From Actinokineospora sp. NBRC 105648 (GTDB lineage: Bacteria > Actinomycetota > Actinomycetes > Mycobacteriales > Pseudonocardiaceae), in assembly GCF_030269645.1 (NCBI RefSeq), contig NZ_BSTR01000008.1, forward strand, positions 124,001 to 188,000: a DNA stretch of 64,000 nucleotides, written 5' to 3'. Position 1 is the stretch's first letter. Every line of letters begins with the position of its first letter. Both the position numbers and the translations under genes were made by a program. Positions 49,796-58,533 of this stretch are shown here, in pieces. The notes under the pieces were generated by a model. The model saw nothing but the letters and a program-made list of their open reading frames with translations, did not search any database and was not told the DNA's origin.

Positions 49796-51571
49796 GTGTC
49801 CGAGTCTGCCAAGGCGCTGAACAAGGTCCTCATCGCCAACCGCGGCGAGATCGCCGTCCGGGTCGTCCGGGCCTGCCGGGACGCGGGTCTGGCCAGTGTC
49901 GCGGTGTACGCCGACCCGGACCGGGACCTGCCCTTCGTGCGGCTGGCCGACGAGGCCTTCGCCCTCGGCGGCAACACGCCGGGCGAGAGCTACCTGTCCT
50001 TCGACAAGGTGCTCGACGCGGCCAAGCGCTCCGGCGCGGACGCGGTGCACCCCGGCTACGGCTTCCTCTCCGAGAACGCCGAGTTCGCCCAGGCCGTCAT
50101 CGACGCCGGGCTGACCTGGATCGGTCCGACCCCGCAGGCCATCCGCGACCTGGGTGACAAGGTCACCGCCCGGCACATCGCGCTGCGCGCGGGCGCGCCG
50201 CTGGTGCCGGGCACCAAGGAGCCGGTCAACGGCGCCGAGGAGATCATCGTCTTCGCCGAGGAACACGGCCTGCCGGTCGCGATCAAGGCGGCCTTCGGCG
50301 GTGGCGGCCGCGGCCTCAAGGTCGCCCGCACCATCGAGGAGATCCCCGAGCTGTTCGACTCCGCGGTCCGCGAGGCGGTCACCGCGTTCGGCCGCGGCGA
50401 GTGCTTCGTCGAGCGCTACCTGGACAAGCCGCGCCACGTCGAGGCGCAGGTGCTGGCCGACCAGCACGGCAACGTGGTCGTGGTCGGCACCCGCGACTGC
50501 TCGCTGCAGCGCAGGCACCAGAAGCTGGTCGAGGAGGCGCCCGCGCCGTTCCTCACCGCCGCGCAGCGCGCCGAGATCCACAGCTCCGCCAAGGCGATCT
50601 GCAAGGAGGCGGGCTACTCCGGGGCGGGCACCGTGGAGTACCTCGTGGGCACCGACGGCACCATCTCGTTCCTGGAGGTCAACACCCGGCTGCAGGTCGA
50701 GCACCCGGTCTCGGAGGAGACCGCCGGGGTCGACCTGGTGCTGGAGCAGTTCCGCATCGCCGCGGGCGAGGAGTTGCGGTTCACCGAGGACCCGACCCCG
50801 CGCGGGCACGCCATCGAGTTCCGGATCAACGGCGAGGACGCGGGCCGCGGCTTCCTGCCCGCGCCGGGCACGGTGACGCGGTGGAGCGCCCCCGAGGGCC
50901 CGGGCGTGCGGGTCGACTCCGGTGTGGAGTCCGGCACCGTGATCGGCGGGCAGTTCGACTCGATGCTGGCCAAGGTGATCGTCACCGGCGAGGACCGCGC
51001 GCAGGCGCTGGCCCGCTCGCGGCGCGCGCTCGACGAGCTGGTGGTCGAGGGCATGGCCACCGTCGTGCCGTTCCACCGCGCGATCGTGCGCGACCCGGCG
51101 TTCATCGGCGACGAGAACGGGTTCCACGTGCACACCCGGTGGATCGAGACCGAGTTCGACAACACCATCGAGCCGTTCACCGGCGGCGCCGACGCGGAAG
51201 AGGCCGACGAGCGGCAGACCGTCGTGGTCGAGGTCGGCGGGCGCAGGCTCGAGGTCTCCCTCCCCGGCAACCTGGCGATCGGCTCCGGCGGCGGCGCGGC
51301 GGCGAAGGCCAAGCCCCGCAAGCGCGCGGGCGGCAAGTCCGGCGCGGCGGCCTCCGGCGACGCGGTGGCGGCGCCGATGCAGGGCACCATCGTCAAGATC
51401 GCGGTCGAGGACGGCCAGCAGGTGGCCGCGGGCGACCTGGTCGTGGTGCTGGAGGCGATGAAGATGGAGAACCCGGTCACCGCGCACAAGGCGGGCACGA
51501 TCACCGGTCTCGGGGTCGGCCAGGGTGAGACGGTCACCACAGGTTCGGTGATCTGCGAAATCAAGGACTGA
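49796..51571 (+). CDS. acyl-CoA carboxylase alpha subunit (biotin carboxylase plus BCCP; AccA3 type)
   Basis: 591 residues. Biotin carboxylase 8-455: '[17 protein letters not shown]', '[14 protein letters not shown]', '[13 protein letters not shown]' (ATP-grasp glycine loop), '[19 protein letters not shown]' and '[14 protein letters not shown]'. A basic Ala/Lys-rich linker follows, then the biotinyl domain with '[20 protein letters not shown]', whose Lys is modified by BirA. It supplies carboxybiotin to the carboxyltransferase at 39726. GTG at 49796 with AAGGAGGA 7 nt upstream sets the start; the longer frame is false. Confidence 0.95.
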   Translation: MSESAKALNKVLIANRGEIAVRVVRACRDAGLASVAVYADPDRDLPFVRLADEAFALGGNTPGESYLSFDKVLDAAKRSGADAVHPGYGFLSENAEFAQAVIDAGLTWIGPTPQAIRDLGDKVTARHIALRAGAPLVPGTKEPVNGAEEIIVFAEEHGLPVAIKAAFGGGGRGLKVARTIEEIPELFDSAVREAVTAFGRGECFVERYLDKPRHVEAQVLADQHGNVVVVGTRDCSLQRRHQKLVEEAPAPFLTAAQRAEIHSSAKAICKEAGYSGAGTVEYLVGTDGTISFLEVNTRLQVEHPVSEETAGVDLVLEQFRIAAGEELRFTEDPTPRGHAIEFRINGEDAGRGFLPAPGTVTRWSAPEGPGVRVDSGVESGTVIGGQFDSMLAKVIVTGEDRAQALARSRRALDELVVEGMATVVPFHRAIVRDPAFIGDENGFHVHTRWIETEFDNTIEPFTGGADAEEADERQTVVVEVGGRRLEVSLPGNLAIGSGGGAAAKAKPRKRAGGKSGAAASGDAVAAPMQGTIVKIAVEDGQQVAAGDLVVVLEAMKMENPVTAHKAGTITGLGVGQGETVTTGSVICEIKD

Positions 51572-51582
51572 CCCGCTGTCCC

Positions 51583-51588
51583 TAGAAT
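51583..51588 (+). promoter_or_regulatory. -10 TAGAAT, leaderless start of the first DUF1707 gene
   Basis: TAGAAT, 7-bp spacer, ATG at 51596; only 11 bp after the accA3 stop. Confidence 0.5.
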
Positions 51589-51595
51589 GCGCGCC

Positions 51596-52039
51596 ATGTC
51601 GCAAGGGCGGGACGCCGGCATCCGGATCAGTGGGACCGAGCGGGACGAGGCCGTCGCCCTGCTCGGTCGGCACATGTCCACCGGGCGGCTGGAGATCGAG
51701 GAGTACGAGTTCCGCTGCGTCCGGGCGGTCGCGGCGCGCACCCGCGGCGACATCGAGGCGCTGTTCACCGACCTGCCCGCCCCGCACCCGGACCTGAGCG
51801 CGGCGGTCGGCCCGCGCGACCGGCTCAAGCACGCGGTGGGGCTGCCCAACGACAAGGGACTGGTCGCCACGCCCAGGAGCGCGGCGGTCGGGATGTTCTG
51901 CGCGCTGATGATGGTGCTGGGCATCCCCGGGGCGATCCTGCTCACGGTGTTCCTGGGGATGTGGTGGACGATCGTGGCCGCGGTGGGCCTGACGATCGTC
52001 GCGGGGGCCGCCGAGGAGGCGTTCAAGGCCCGTCCCTGA
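51596..52039 (+). CDS. DUF1707 membrane protein, paralogue 1
   Basis: 147 residues. 'RISGTERDEAVALLGRHMSTGRLEIEEYEFR' and 'ARTRGDIEALFTDLPAP' are the DUF1707 (SHOCT-like) N-terminal domain. Two TM segments follow (about 95-117 and 120-138). Function unknown; DUF1707 modules are typically cytoplasmic caps of small actinobacterial membrane proteins. It is paired with a second copy 46 bp downstream, each apparently with its own leaderless promoter. Confidence 0.9.
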   Translation: MSQGRDAGIRISGTERDEAVALLGRHMSTGRLEIEEYEFRCVRAVAARTRGDIEALFTDLPAPHPDLSAAVGPRDRLKHAVGLPNDKGLVATPRSAAVGMFCALMMVLGIPGAILLTVFLGMWWTIVAAVGLTIVAGAAEEAFKARP

Positions 52040-52072
52040 GAGCGAACTCAGGATTTGTCGACGGCGGGTCCG

Positions 52073-52078
52073 TACGAT
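52073..52078 (+). promoter_or_regulatory. -10 TACGAT, leaderless start of the second DUF1707 gene
   Basis: TACGAT, 7-bp spacer, GTG at 52086. Confidence 0.5.
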
Positions 52079-52085
52079 CGTCGGT

Positions 52086-52577
52086 GTGAGCGAGATCGAG
52101 CCGTCCGAGCTGCGCATCGGCGACACCGAGCGGGAAGACGCCCTGCGCGCGCTCGGCGAGCACATGAGCGCGGGCCGCCTCGACATCGAGGAGTACGGCG
52201 AACGCAGCGCCCGGATCACCACCGCCAAGACGCGGGGTGAGCTGCAGGTGCTGTTCACCGACCTGCCCGCGCCGCGGCCCGCGTTCGGGGCCCCCGCCCC
52301 TGCGCCGGTTCCGGCGGCGCCACCGCCGCGGCACGTGACGGGCTGGGAGGCCCGACCGGTGGGACAGCGGGTGTTCGCCGCCCTCGTGCCGCTGTCGGCC
52401 ATCGTGGGCGTGATCTTGTTCCTGTCGGTGGTGCACGCCTGGCCGATCCTGCTGCTCCCACTCGCGGTGACAGCCATCGGCGGCGCCCTCTTCGGCGAGG
52501 AGTGGCAACACGAACGCCGCAACTTCGACCGCCGCAACCGCGGCTACCGCCGCCCCCACGGCCGCGGCTGGCACTGA
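52086..52577 (+). CDS. DUF1707 membrane protein, paralogue 2
   Basis: 163 residues. 'LRIGDTEREDALRALGEHMSAGRLDIEEYGER' and 'TRGELQVLFTDLPAPRP' match paralogue 1 closely. A Pro/Ala linker, two TM segments (about 97-115 and 118-138) and an Arg/Asn/Tyr-rich tail ('RRNFDRRNRGYRRPHGRG') follow. The basic tail is absent from paralogue 1. Confidence 0.9.
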   Translation: MSEIEPSELRIGDTEREDALRALGEHMSAGRLDIEEYGERSARITTAKTRGELQVLFTDLPAPRPAFGAPAPAPVPAAPPPRHVTGWEARPVGQRVFAALVPLSAIVGVILFLSVVHAWPILLLPLAVTAIGGALFGEEWQHERRNFDRRNRGYRRPHGRGWH

Positions 52578-53222
52578 CCGACCTCACCGCTCTCCCAAGC
52601 CCTGGCTGCCGCCTTGATCCCCGGCCAATGCCCACTCTGGCCGCCACCCATCCCAGGCCGCTTTCCAGATCTCGCCGCACCTCCCCGGGCGGTTGCCCCT
52701 GCCCCCCGGCCCCGGGGCCAACTCCCGCTCCTGGCCGCCTCGCTGATCACGCCCAGCCTGGTCCCTGCCTTGTCGCCCTTGGTCATCAGCCCGGCTGCTC
52801 CCCCGCATCCGGTCATTCCGGCCGGCATCGCTTACCGACCAGGCGGTTCCCTAAGCCACCCCTGGCTCGCCAAGCCGGCGATCTGTTCGCCGGCCTCGCC
52901 CGCCGAACGGGCAGCTCGCTCCGCGGCCTCGCCCCAACTGGGCGCTTCCGCCGCTCCCGCTCGACGACAGACCCGGGCCACCGCTGCCGAGCGGGCTGAA
53001 CGGTTGTCTCCGAGCTGACCGTGCTCACCTGGCTGCTCCACTGGCCGCACTCGCCCAACAAGCCACTCCTTGCACCGGCCTTTCCGCCAGCCTCACCCAC
53101 CAAACAAGCCACTCCCTGCCACCCGCTTCGTGGCCTCCCTCAGCCCCCGGCCCATCGCTGCAGATCCCACCCCGAGCTGTTTCGATCAGGAACTGGCCAG
53201 TCTCGCAGCTCCCTCGTAAAGA
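52578..53222. other. non-coding C-rich spacer
   Basis: About 640 bp of pyrimidine-rich, repetitive DNA with CCAAGC, GGCCGC and CAACAAGCCACTCC motifs. Open frames on both strands have no family resemblance, ribosome-binding sites or codon-position bias that I can see. The CAAACAAGCCACTCCC at about 53100 faintly recalls the arm of the hairpin repeat family. I see no gene. Confidence 0.55.
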
Positions 53223-53303
53223 GTTCACACGTAGAATTGTTCAACAATCCTACGTGTGAACAAGCGAACTGGTTGCACGTAGGATTGTTCAACAATCTTC
53301 CGA
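53223..53303. promoter_or_regulatory. palindrome with a repeated ATTGTTCAACAATC box, candidate operator
   Basis: GTTCACACGTAG-A-ATTGTT and its complement form a 39-bp palindrome at 53223-53261 with one mismatch. A second copy of the core (CACGTAGGATTGTTCAACAATC, here split as CACGTAGG and ATTGTTCAACAATC) follows at 53276-53297, about 50 bp before the GNAT start. The core dyad TTGTT-AACAA is a typical GntR-type binding pattern. The hairpin could also end transcription from the left. Confidence 0.5.
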
Positions 53304-53338
53304 GTGGAACCGTTCCCCCAGCCTCACCGGGGGCGCGG

Positions 53339-53344
53339 TAGCGT
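53339..53344 (+). promoter_or_regulatory. -10 TAGCGT, leaderless start of the GNAT gene
   Basis: TAGCGT, 7-bp spacer, GTG at 53352. Confidence 0.45.
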
Positions 53345-53351
53345 GCCGGGC

Positions 53352-53888
53352 GTGGAACCGGTGGAGATCAACGCGGGCGCTTACTACCTCCGGGCGATGC
53401 GCGACGACCCCAGGCTCGACGACCGGCCGCGGTTGCTGGCCGGGTTCGACGATCCGGTGAGCAGGCACTTCCTGCCGCACATCAAGGTGCACGACCTGGA
53501 GTCCGCGGGCCACTACATCGCCGAGCGCGCGAAGAACTGGGCCGAGGAGACCCGGTTCTCCTGGGCCGTGGCGGAGCCGACGACCGGCCTGTTCATGGGC
53601 GAGGTCCTGCTCAAGGACCTTGACCTCGACCGCGGCACCGCCGAGGCGGGCTGCTGGGCGCACCCCGAGGGCCGCGGCAAGGGCATGACCACCACCGCCG
53701 TCGCGGCCATGCTGCGGTTCGGGTTCGGCGCGCTGGGCCTGCGCGAGGTCCGCTGGGTGCACCGGCCGGACAACACCGCGTCCGCGCGGGTTGGCGCCAA
53801 GGTGGGGTTCACTCCGTTGAGCGACACCGACAATGGCGACATAGTGTTGATCCTGCGTAACGCAGCGGTAGACGCAGACGGTAAGTAG
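53352..53888 (+). CDS. GNAT family N-acetyltransferase (RimJ/RimL type)
   Basis: 178 residues. 'PVEINAGAYYLRAM', 'RFSWAVAEPTTGLFMGEVLLKDLDL', 'AEAGCWAHPEGRGKGMTTTAVAAMLRFGFGALGL' (acetyl-CoA loop R-G-x-G-K/M) and 'EVRWVHRPDNTASARVGAKVGFTPL' follow the GNAT_3 plan. Substrate unknown; relatives acetylate protein N-termini or small amines. The start is chosen at 53352 because of the -10 seven bases upstream; the frame is open back to 53304. The palindromic boxes upstream suggest it is regulated. Confidence 0.85.
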   Translation: MEPVEINAGAYYLRAMRDDPRLDDRPRLLAGFDDPVSRHFLPHIKVHDLESAGHYIAERAKNWAEETRFSWAVAEPTTGLFMGEVLLKDLDLDRGTAEAGCWAHPEGRGKGMTTTAVAAMLRFGFGALGLREVRWVHRPDNTASARVGAKVGFTPLSDTDNGDIVLILRNAAVDADGK

Positions 53889-54010
53889 AGCGCGGACCAA
53901 CGGAACTAAGCCGATCTGATGCACGTCTACAAAATTGCGGCGGAACGGTCGAAACCGATCGTGGCGACTCGATAGAGTCGACACACCACAGGCAGTCACG
54001 GGGAGGCGAC

Positions 54011-54394
54011 GTGCCACCAGGGAACAACCGACACGGCGGGCACGGTGGGCACGGGGGTGACCACCGCGACGATCTGCTGGACGTAACGCCTGAGGCGGTC
54101 CCCGGGCTGCGCTCGGCGTTCGCGACCGCGCTGGCCCGGGTCGACCACGAGCTCGAGCTGGCCGACACCGGCCTGCGGGTCGAGCCGTGGGCCAAGGACC
54201 CGGTGAGCCAGGACGCGGGCAAGGGCATCAACGCCCTGACCGTCGACCACGAGCAGGCGGCCATCGAGGCGCTGCGGGCCTACCGCAGGCAGCTGGACAC
54301 GGCCGTGCACACCCTGGAGACGATCACCGAGCAGTACCGCCTGCTCGAAGAGGACAACCAGGCGACGGTCACCCAGAAGGGCGCAGCGGGCTGA
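54011..54394 (+). CDS. PE-like/WXG-type small ESX-associated protein
   Basis: 127 residues. After a His/Gly-rich start ('NNRHGGHGGHGGDHRDD') come two long helices ('VPGLRSAFATALARVDHELELA' and 'DHEQAAIEALRAYRRQLDTAVHTLETITEQYRLLEED', read as one amphipathic helix) of the size of a PE or WXG100 hairpin. Position directly before a PPE-type gene and EspG supports a PE-like partner. The His/Gly head is unusual and might bind metal. GTG start after GGGGAGGCGAC. Confidence 0.7.
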   Translation: MPPGNNRHGGHGGHGGDHRDDLLDVTPEAVPGLRSAFATALARVDHELELADTGLRVEPWAKDPVSQDAGKGINALTVDHEQAAIEALRAYRRQLDTAVHTLETITEQYRLLEEDNQATVTQKGAAG

Positions 54395-54417
54395 CCGCAG
54401 GGGCGAGGGGACAGGCG

Positions 54418-55719
54418 ATGACCGAGCAGGCAACCGACGCCAAGCGCTGGCGGGGGTTCACGCACAAAGAGCTGTACCTGATGCTGCACGACGGTCCGGG
54501 CGCGCAGGCCTCGGCCGACCCGTCGCGGCGGTGGGCGCAGCTGACGGCCGCGCTGGCCGACATCAGCCACGACCTGGGCAACACCCTGGACAGCTCGTCC
54601 GCGGTGTGGGCCGGGCGCGCGGCCGGGGCGGCGCAGGAGCGGCTGACCCCGCTGGCCACCTGGGCGCAGGCGGCCTCGGACAACGCGGCCGAGATGCGCG
54701 CGGCCGTGGAGAACCAGGGCGACTACATCGCCAAGGCGCGCGCCGACATGCCGCGGCCCGAGGACGTCCCGGCGCCCCAGCCCGACCCGGCGGTGCCGCC
54801 CGCGGCGCAGGTCGTGGCCGTGCAGGTCGACGCCGAGCCGCTGGAGTCGGCGCAGTCGGCGGGCGAGCAGAAGGCCTTCGAGGTGATGGCGGCCTACGAG
54901 CTGAGCACCACCACCAACCTCAGCGTGCTGACCGGGTTCACCGCGCCCGCGGAGCTGCTGGGCGTGCGGGACCAGCACCGCAACCGCGGCGACGGGATCG
55001 AGTCGACGCACTCGTCGTTCGCCCCCGGGCACGTGAACGTCCCCGCGCCCGGCCACGACCAGCGGCACCGCCCGCCCGGCTACCACGGTGTCGGCGTGGG
55101 TGGCGGCGGGTCCGACGGCGGCCACTTCGGCGGCGTCGGCGGCCGCGGCCAGGGTGTGGGTCTCTCCGGCGCGGCGTTCACCGAGCAGGCGGAGGTCGTG
55201 CGGAGGCCAGTCGTGCAGCCGGGCATGCTCAGCGGCGCGACCCCGATGAACGAGGTCCCGTACACCGGCCCGGGCGCGCGCAACGGCGTGGGTTCCTCCG
55301 ACGAGGAGCGCGCGCGGCGCGGTAGTGGCGCGGGCGGCAGTCGCGGGGTGGGCGGCGGCCAGTACACCGGCGGCGCGGATGCCTTGTCCGCCAACTCTTC
55401 CGGCGCGGCGGCCCCGGGCATGTCCACCGCGGCCAACACCGGAGCGGGCGCCCCGATGGCGCCGGGCGCGGGTGCGGGTGCGGGCATGGGCGGCAACGAC
55501 AAGATGGCCATGCGCCGGTTCGGCGTTGACGCGCTGGGGTCGAGCCAGTGGTTCGGCGACGCGCCGGACCAGGCGGGCACCTCCGGCGGGTCGGGCAGCA
55601 GCGGTACCCGCCAGGTCGGTGGCCGCAGGCGCGACCTGAGCGAGACCGAGCAGGTCACCGAGTCGGTGGACGTGCTGGGCGAGGACGTCCAGCTCCCGCC
55701 CGGCGTGATCGGCGGCTGA
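54418..55719 (+). CDS. PPE-like ESX substrate with Gly-rich tail
   Basis: 433 residues. 1-170 is helical PPE-type: 'RRWAQLTAALADISHDLGNTLDSSSAVWAGRAAGAAQERLTPLATWA' carries the WxG turn ('VWAGRA'). After about 190 it is Gly/Ser/Ala-rich, with 'YHGVGVGGGGSDGGHFGGVG' and an 'AANTGAGAPMAPGAGAGAGM' stretch. The end is 'RRDLSETEQVTESVDVLGEDVQLPPGVIGG', a terminal motif common in Pseudonocardiaceae PPE-like proteins. It probably pairs with the upstream PE-like protein, is recognised by EspG and exported by a Type VII system encoded elsewhere. ATG 54418 with GAGGGG upstream. Confidence 0.82.
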   Translation: MTEQATDAKRWRGFTHKELYLMLHDGPGAQASADPSRRWAQLTAALADISHDLGNTLDSSSAVWAGRAAGAAQERLTPLATWAQAASDNAAEMRAAVENQGDYIAKARADMPRPEDVPAPQPDPAVPPAAQVVAVQVDAEPLESAQSAGEQKAFEVMAAYELSTTTNLSVLTGFTAPAELLGVRDQHRNRGDGIESTHSSFAPGHVNVPAPGHDQRHRPPGYHGVGVGGGGSDGGHFGGVGGRGQGVGLSGAAFTEQAEVVRRPVVQPGMLSGATPMNEVPYTGPGARNGVGSSDEERARRGSGAGGSRGVGGGQYTGGADALSANSSGAAAPGMSTAANTGAGAPMAPGAGAGAGMGGNDKMAMRRFGVDALGSSQWFGDAPDQAGTSGGSGSSGTRQVGGRRRDLSETEQVTESVDVLGEDVQLPPGVIGG

Positions 55720-55728
55720 GCGGGCGCG

Positions 55729-56505
55729 TTGTCCGGGTCGGCGTTGTTCGAGTCGACGGGGCCGGGACCGGTGACGGTCTCGGCCCTGGAGTTCGACGTG
55801 CTCACCGAGCACCTCGGCGTCGAACTGGTGCCGCTGGTGCTCAAGGTCCCCTCGCCGGGCCGGACGGATGTCGAACGGTCCCGCTTGGTGCGCCAGGCGT
55901 GGTCGGGGTTGGCCGAACGCGGCCTCGGCGGCCCGATGGACGTGGACCCGGAGCTGGTCCGGCTGCTGCACCTGCTCGACCGCCCGTCCCGCGAGATCGA
56001 CGGACGCGTGTGGACCGCCCCCGACCACGCACAGCGGATCTTCGCCGCCGCCCGCGACAGTGAAGCGGTTCTCGCTGTGCTGCAAGGGAATTCGCTCACG
56101 CTCCAAGCCGCGGACGAGTCCGGCCTGGCCCGCCACGCGGTGTCGGTACTGCCCCGGCGCGGACCTGGTCCGGGTCGCTCGGTCACCATGCCCGCCAACG
56201 ACTTCGCGACCGCGGCGACCGCCCCGGGACCACTGGACCGGGCGCTGTCGACCCACGGCGTCCGCGCGGACGACGCCCGCGCCGTCGCCGAGATGATCAC
56301 GCCGCTGACCGCGCGGGGCCAGTTCGGCGCCGCCACCCGCGACCGCTGGGGCCGCCGGGTGCGCAACCCCCGGGTGATCAGCTGGTTCGACACCGAGGCA
56401 GGGCGGTACTTGCAGGTCCGCACCCCGCCACCGGATCCGTGGACGACGATCTCCCCCGCGGACCCGCGCGCACTCCTGCACCAGGTCGCCGCACTGCTCG
56501 ATTGA
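55729..56505 (+). CDS. EspG family ESX secretion-associated chaperone
   Basis: 258 residues. 'VTVSALEFDVLTEHLGVELVPLVLKVPSPGRT', 'VDPELVRLLHLLDRPSREIDGRVW' and the late 'ARGQFGAATRDRWGRRVRNPRVISWFDTEAGRYLQVRTP' follow the EspG family. EspG binds PE-PPE pairs in the cytoplasm and delivers them to the secretion machine. The start is probably TTG at 55729, 9 bp after the PPE stop, so the same operon. Its presence strongly supports the ESX assignment of the two upstream genes. Confidence 0.88.
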   Translation: MSGSALFESTGPGPVTVSALEFDVLTEHLGVELVPLVLKVPSPGRTDVERSRLVRQAWSGLAERGLGGPMDVDPELVRLLHLLDRPSREIDGRVWTAPDHAQRIFAAARDSEAVLAVLQGNSLTLQAADESGLARHAVSVLPRRGPGPGRSVTMPANDFATAATAPGPLDRALSTHGVRADDARAVAEMITPLTARGQFGAATRDRWGRRVRNPRVISWFDTEAGRYLQVRTPPPDPWTTISPADPRALLHQVAALLD

Positions 56506-56578
56506 GGTTGGACTCCCGCCCGCTGATCTCGGGCGCACTCGTCAGACCAAGGTCAGCGCAGTACTCGGACCATCCCAC

Positions 56579-58339
56579 TCACACGATCGGTTCCAGTAGG
56601 TGGGGTCGGGCCTCTGGTGCCGCGGACCTCGTGGCGTCCGCCGCCTCGTCGGACGGCTTGTCCTGCGAGGACCGCTCCGCAGCCACGCGCGCGAGGTAGG
56701 TGTCCACCTCTTGAGCCGTCTGGGCCTCATCCCAACCGAGTACCGCGCCCATCAGCTCCGCGACCTGGCGTGCGCAGTCCTCGCCCCGGTGCGGGTACTC
56801 GATCGAGATCCGCGTCCGACGGGCCAACGCGTCCTCGACGTGCAGCGCTCCCTCCGAGGTGGCCGCGTACACGATCTCCACCCGCAGGTAGTCCGGTGCG
56901 GTGTCGACGGGCTTGAGCAGTTCCGCGTCGTCCCCCGCCAGCGCCAGCACCTCGTGTACCAGGGACCCGTACCGGTCCAGCAGGTGCCGCACCCGGTACG
57001 GGTGCAGCCCGTACCGGGCGGCGAGCAGGTCCGCCTGGTTGACCAGCGCGTGGTAGCCGTCGGCCCCCAGCAGCGGCACCTGGTCGGTGATCGACGGTTG
57101 CAGCCGCCCGGGCAGGTCCACCGCCGCGGCGTCCACCGCGTCGGCCGCCATCACCCGGTAGGTCGTGTACTTCCCGCCCGCGATGGCGACCAGGCCCGGC
57201 GCCACCCGGGCGACCGCGTGCTCGCGCGAGAGCTTCGAGGTCTCCTCGCTCTCCCCCGCCAGCAGCGGCCGGAGTCCGGCGTAGACGCCCTCGATGTCCG
57301 CGTGCGTCAACGGTGTCGCGAGGACCGAGTTGACGTGCTCGAGGATGTAGTCGATGTCCTTCTCGGTGGCCGCCGGGTGGGCCAGGTCGAGGTTCCAGTC
57401 CGTGTCGGTCGTGCCCACGACCCAGTGGTTGCGCCACGGGATCACGAACAGCACCGACTTCTCCGTGCGCAGGATCAGCCCGGACTCCGAGACGATCCGG
57501 TCGCGCGGCACCACGATGTGCACGCCCTTGCTGGCCCGCACCCGGAACCGGCCGCGGCTGCCGGAGGCGCGCTGCAGCTCGTCGGTCCACACGCCGGTGC
57601 AGTTGATCACCACGTTGCCCCGGACGTCGGTCTCCTGGCCGTCCTCGACGTCGCGCACGTGCACGCCCGACACCCGGTCGGACTCGCGCAGGAAGCTGAC
57701 GACCTGGGTGGAGGTGCGCACGACGGCGCCGTAGTGCGCGGCGGTGCGAGCGACGGTCATGGTGTGCCGGGCGTCGTCGGCTTGGGCGTCGTAGTAGCGG
57801 ATGCCGCCGATGAGGGCGTCCCGCTTGAGCGCGGGCACCATCCGGAGGGCACCCGCCCGGGTGAGGTGCTTCTGCCCCGGCACCGACCGCGCGCCGCCCA
57901 TCCGGTCGTAGAGGAACAGCCCCGCGGCGGTGTAGGGCCGCTCCCACACCCGGCGGGTGAGCGGGTAGAGGAAGCTGACCGGCTTGACCAGGTGCGGGGC
58001 GAGCCGGGTGAGCATCAGCTCGCGCTCGCGCAGCGCCTCGCGGACCAGGCCGAACTCCAGCTGTTCGAGGTAGCGCAGGCCGCCGTGGAAGAGCTTGCTG
58101 GACCGGCTGGAGGTGCCCGCCGCCAGGTCACGGGCTTCGACCAGGGCCACGCGCAGGCCGCGGGTGGCCGCGTCCAACGCGACCCCGGCGCCCACCACAC
58201 CACCGCCGATGACCACGACGTCGAAGGTCTCCGCGCCCAGTCTGCGCCAGTTCTCGGCGCGTTCGGCAGGGCCGAGGCGCCCGCCGGGAAAGTCCGATGT
58301 GGAGCGTGGCACGAACGCGGCGGGCTTGCGGTTGGCCAT
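56579..58339 (-). CDS. glpD: aerobic glycerol-3-phosphate dehydrogenase (FAD)
   Basis: 586 residues. 'FDVVVIGGGVVGAGVALDAATRG' (FAD-binding), 'AGTSSRSSKLFHGGLRYLEQLEF', 'VPRDRIVSESGLILRTEKSVLFVIPW', 'VVGTTDTDW', and 'GVYAGLRPLL' and 'GGKYTTYRVMAADAVD' are the standard GlpD landmarks, with the C-terminal DAO_C domain. It oxidises glycerol-3-phosphate to DHAP at the membrane. ATG 58339 with GGGAGG 9 nt upstream is chosen over a longer open frame. It is divergent from glpF-glpK, so glycerol uptake, phosphorylation and oxidation are encoded together. Confidence 0.96.
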   Translation of the reverse strand: MANRKPAAFVPRSTSDFPGGRLGPAERAENWRRLGAETFDVVVIGGGVVGAGVALDAATRGLRVALVEARDLAAGTSSRSSKLFHGGLRYLEQLEFGLVREALRERELMLTRLAPHLVKPVSFLYPLTRRVWERPYTAAGLFLYDRMGGARSVPGQKHLTRAGALRMVPALKRDALIGGIRYYDAQADDARHTMTVARTAAHYGAVVRTSTQVVSFLRESDRVSGVHVRDVEDGQETDVRGNVVINCTGVWTDELQRASGSRGRFRVRASKGVHIVVPRDRIVSESGLILRTEKSVLFVIPWRNHWVVGTTDTDWNLDLAHPAATEKDIDYILEHVNSVLATPLTHADIEGVYAGLRPLLAGESEETSKLSREHAVARVAPGLVAIAGGKYTTYRVMAADAVDAAAVDLPGRLQPSITDQVPLLGADGYHALVNQADLLAARYGLHPYRVRHLLDRYGSLVHEVLALAGDDAELLKPVDTAPDYLRVEIVYAATSEGALHVEDALARRTRISIEYPHRGEDCARQVAELMGAVLGWDEAQTAQEVDTYLARVAAERSSQDKPSDEAADATRSAAPEARPHLLEPIV

Positions 58340-58533
58340 GATTCGCCTCCCTGCACGGCTGCGGTGGACCGACCTCGACCACGCTACCCGTTGGCGGCAA
58401 GTTGAGCAGTCAACCCATGGACAGTCAAACGACCGGGGGGTAGCGTCCGATCTCACTCAGGGTAGGCACCGCCGCAGGCCCTGGCCCCGCCCCGGGCCTG
58501 CCCCTCGCTTCCGGCAGCGCGAGGGAGACCGCC

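Noticed and set aside
52502-53018. Proline/arginine-rich frames on both strands after the DUF1707 genes
   Set aside because: Composition follows the C-rich DNA in all frames, no motif or start signal; treated as spacer.
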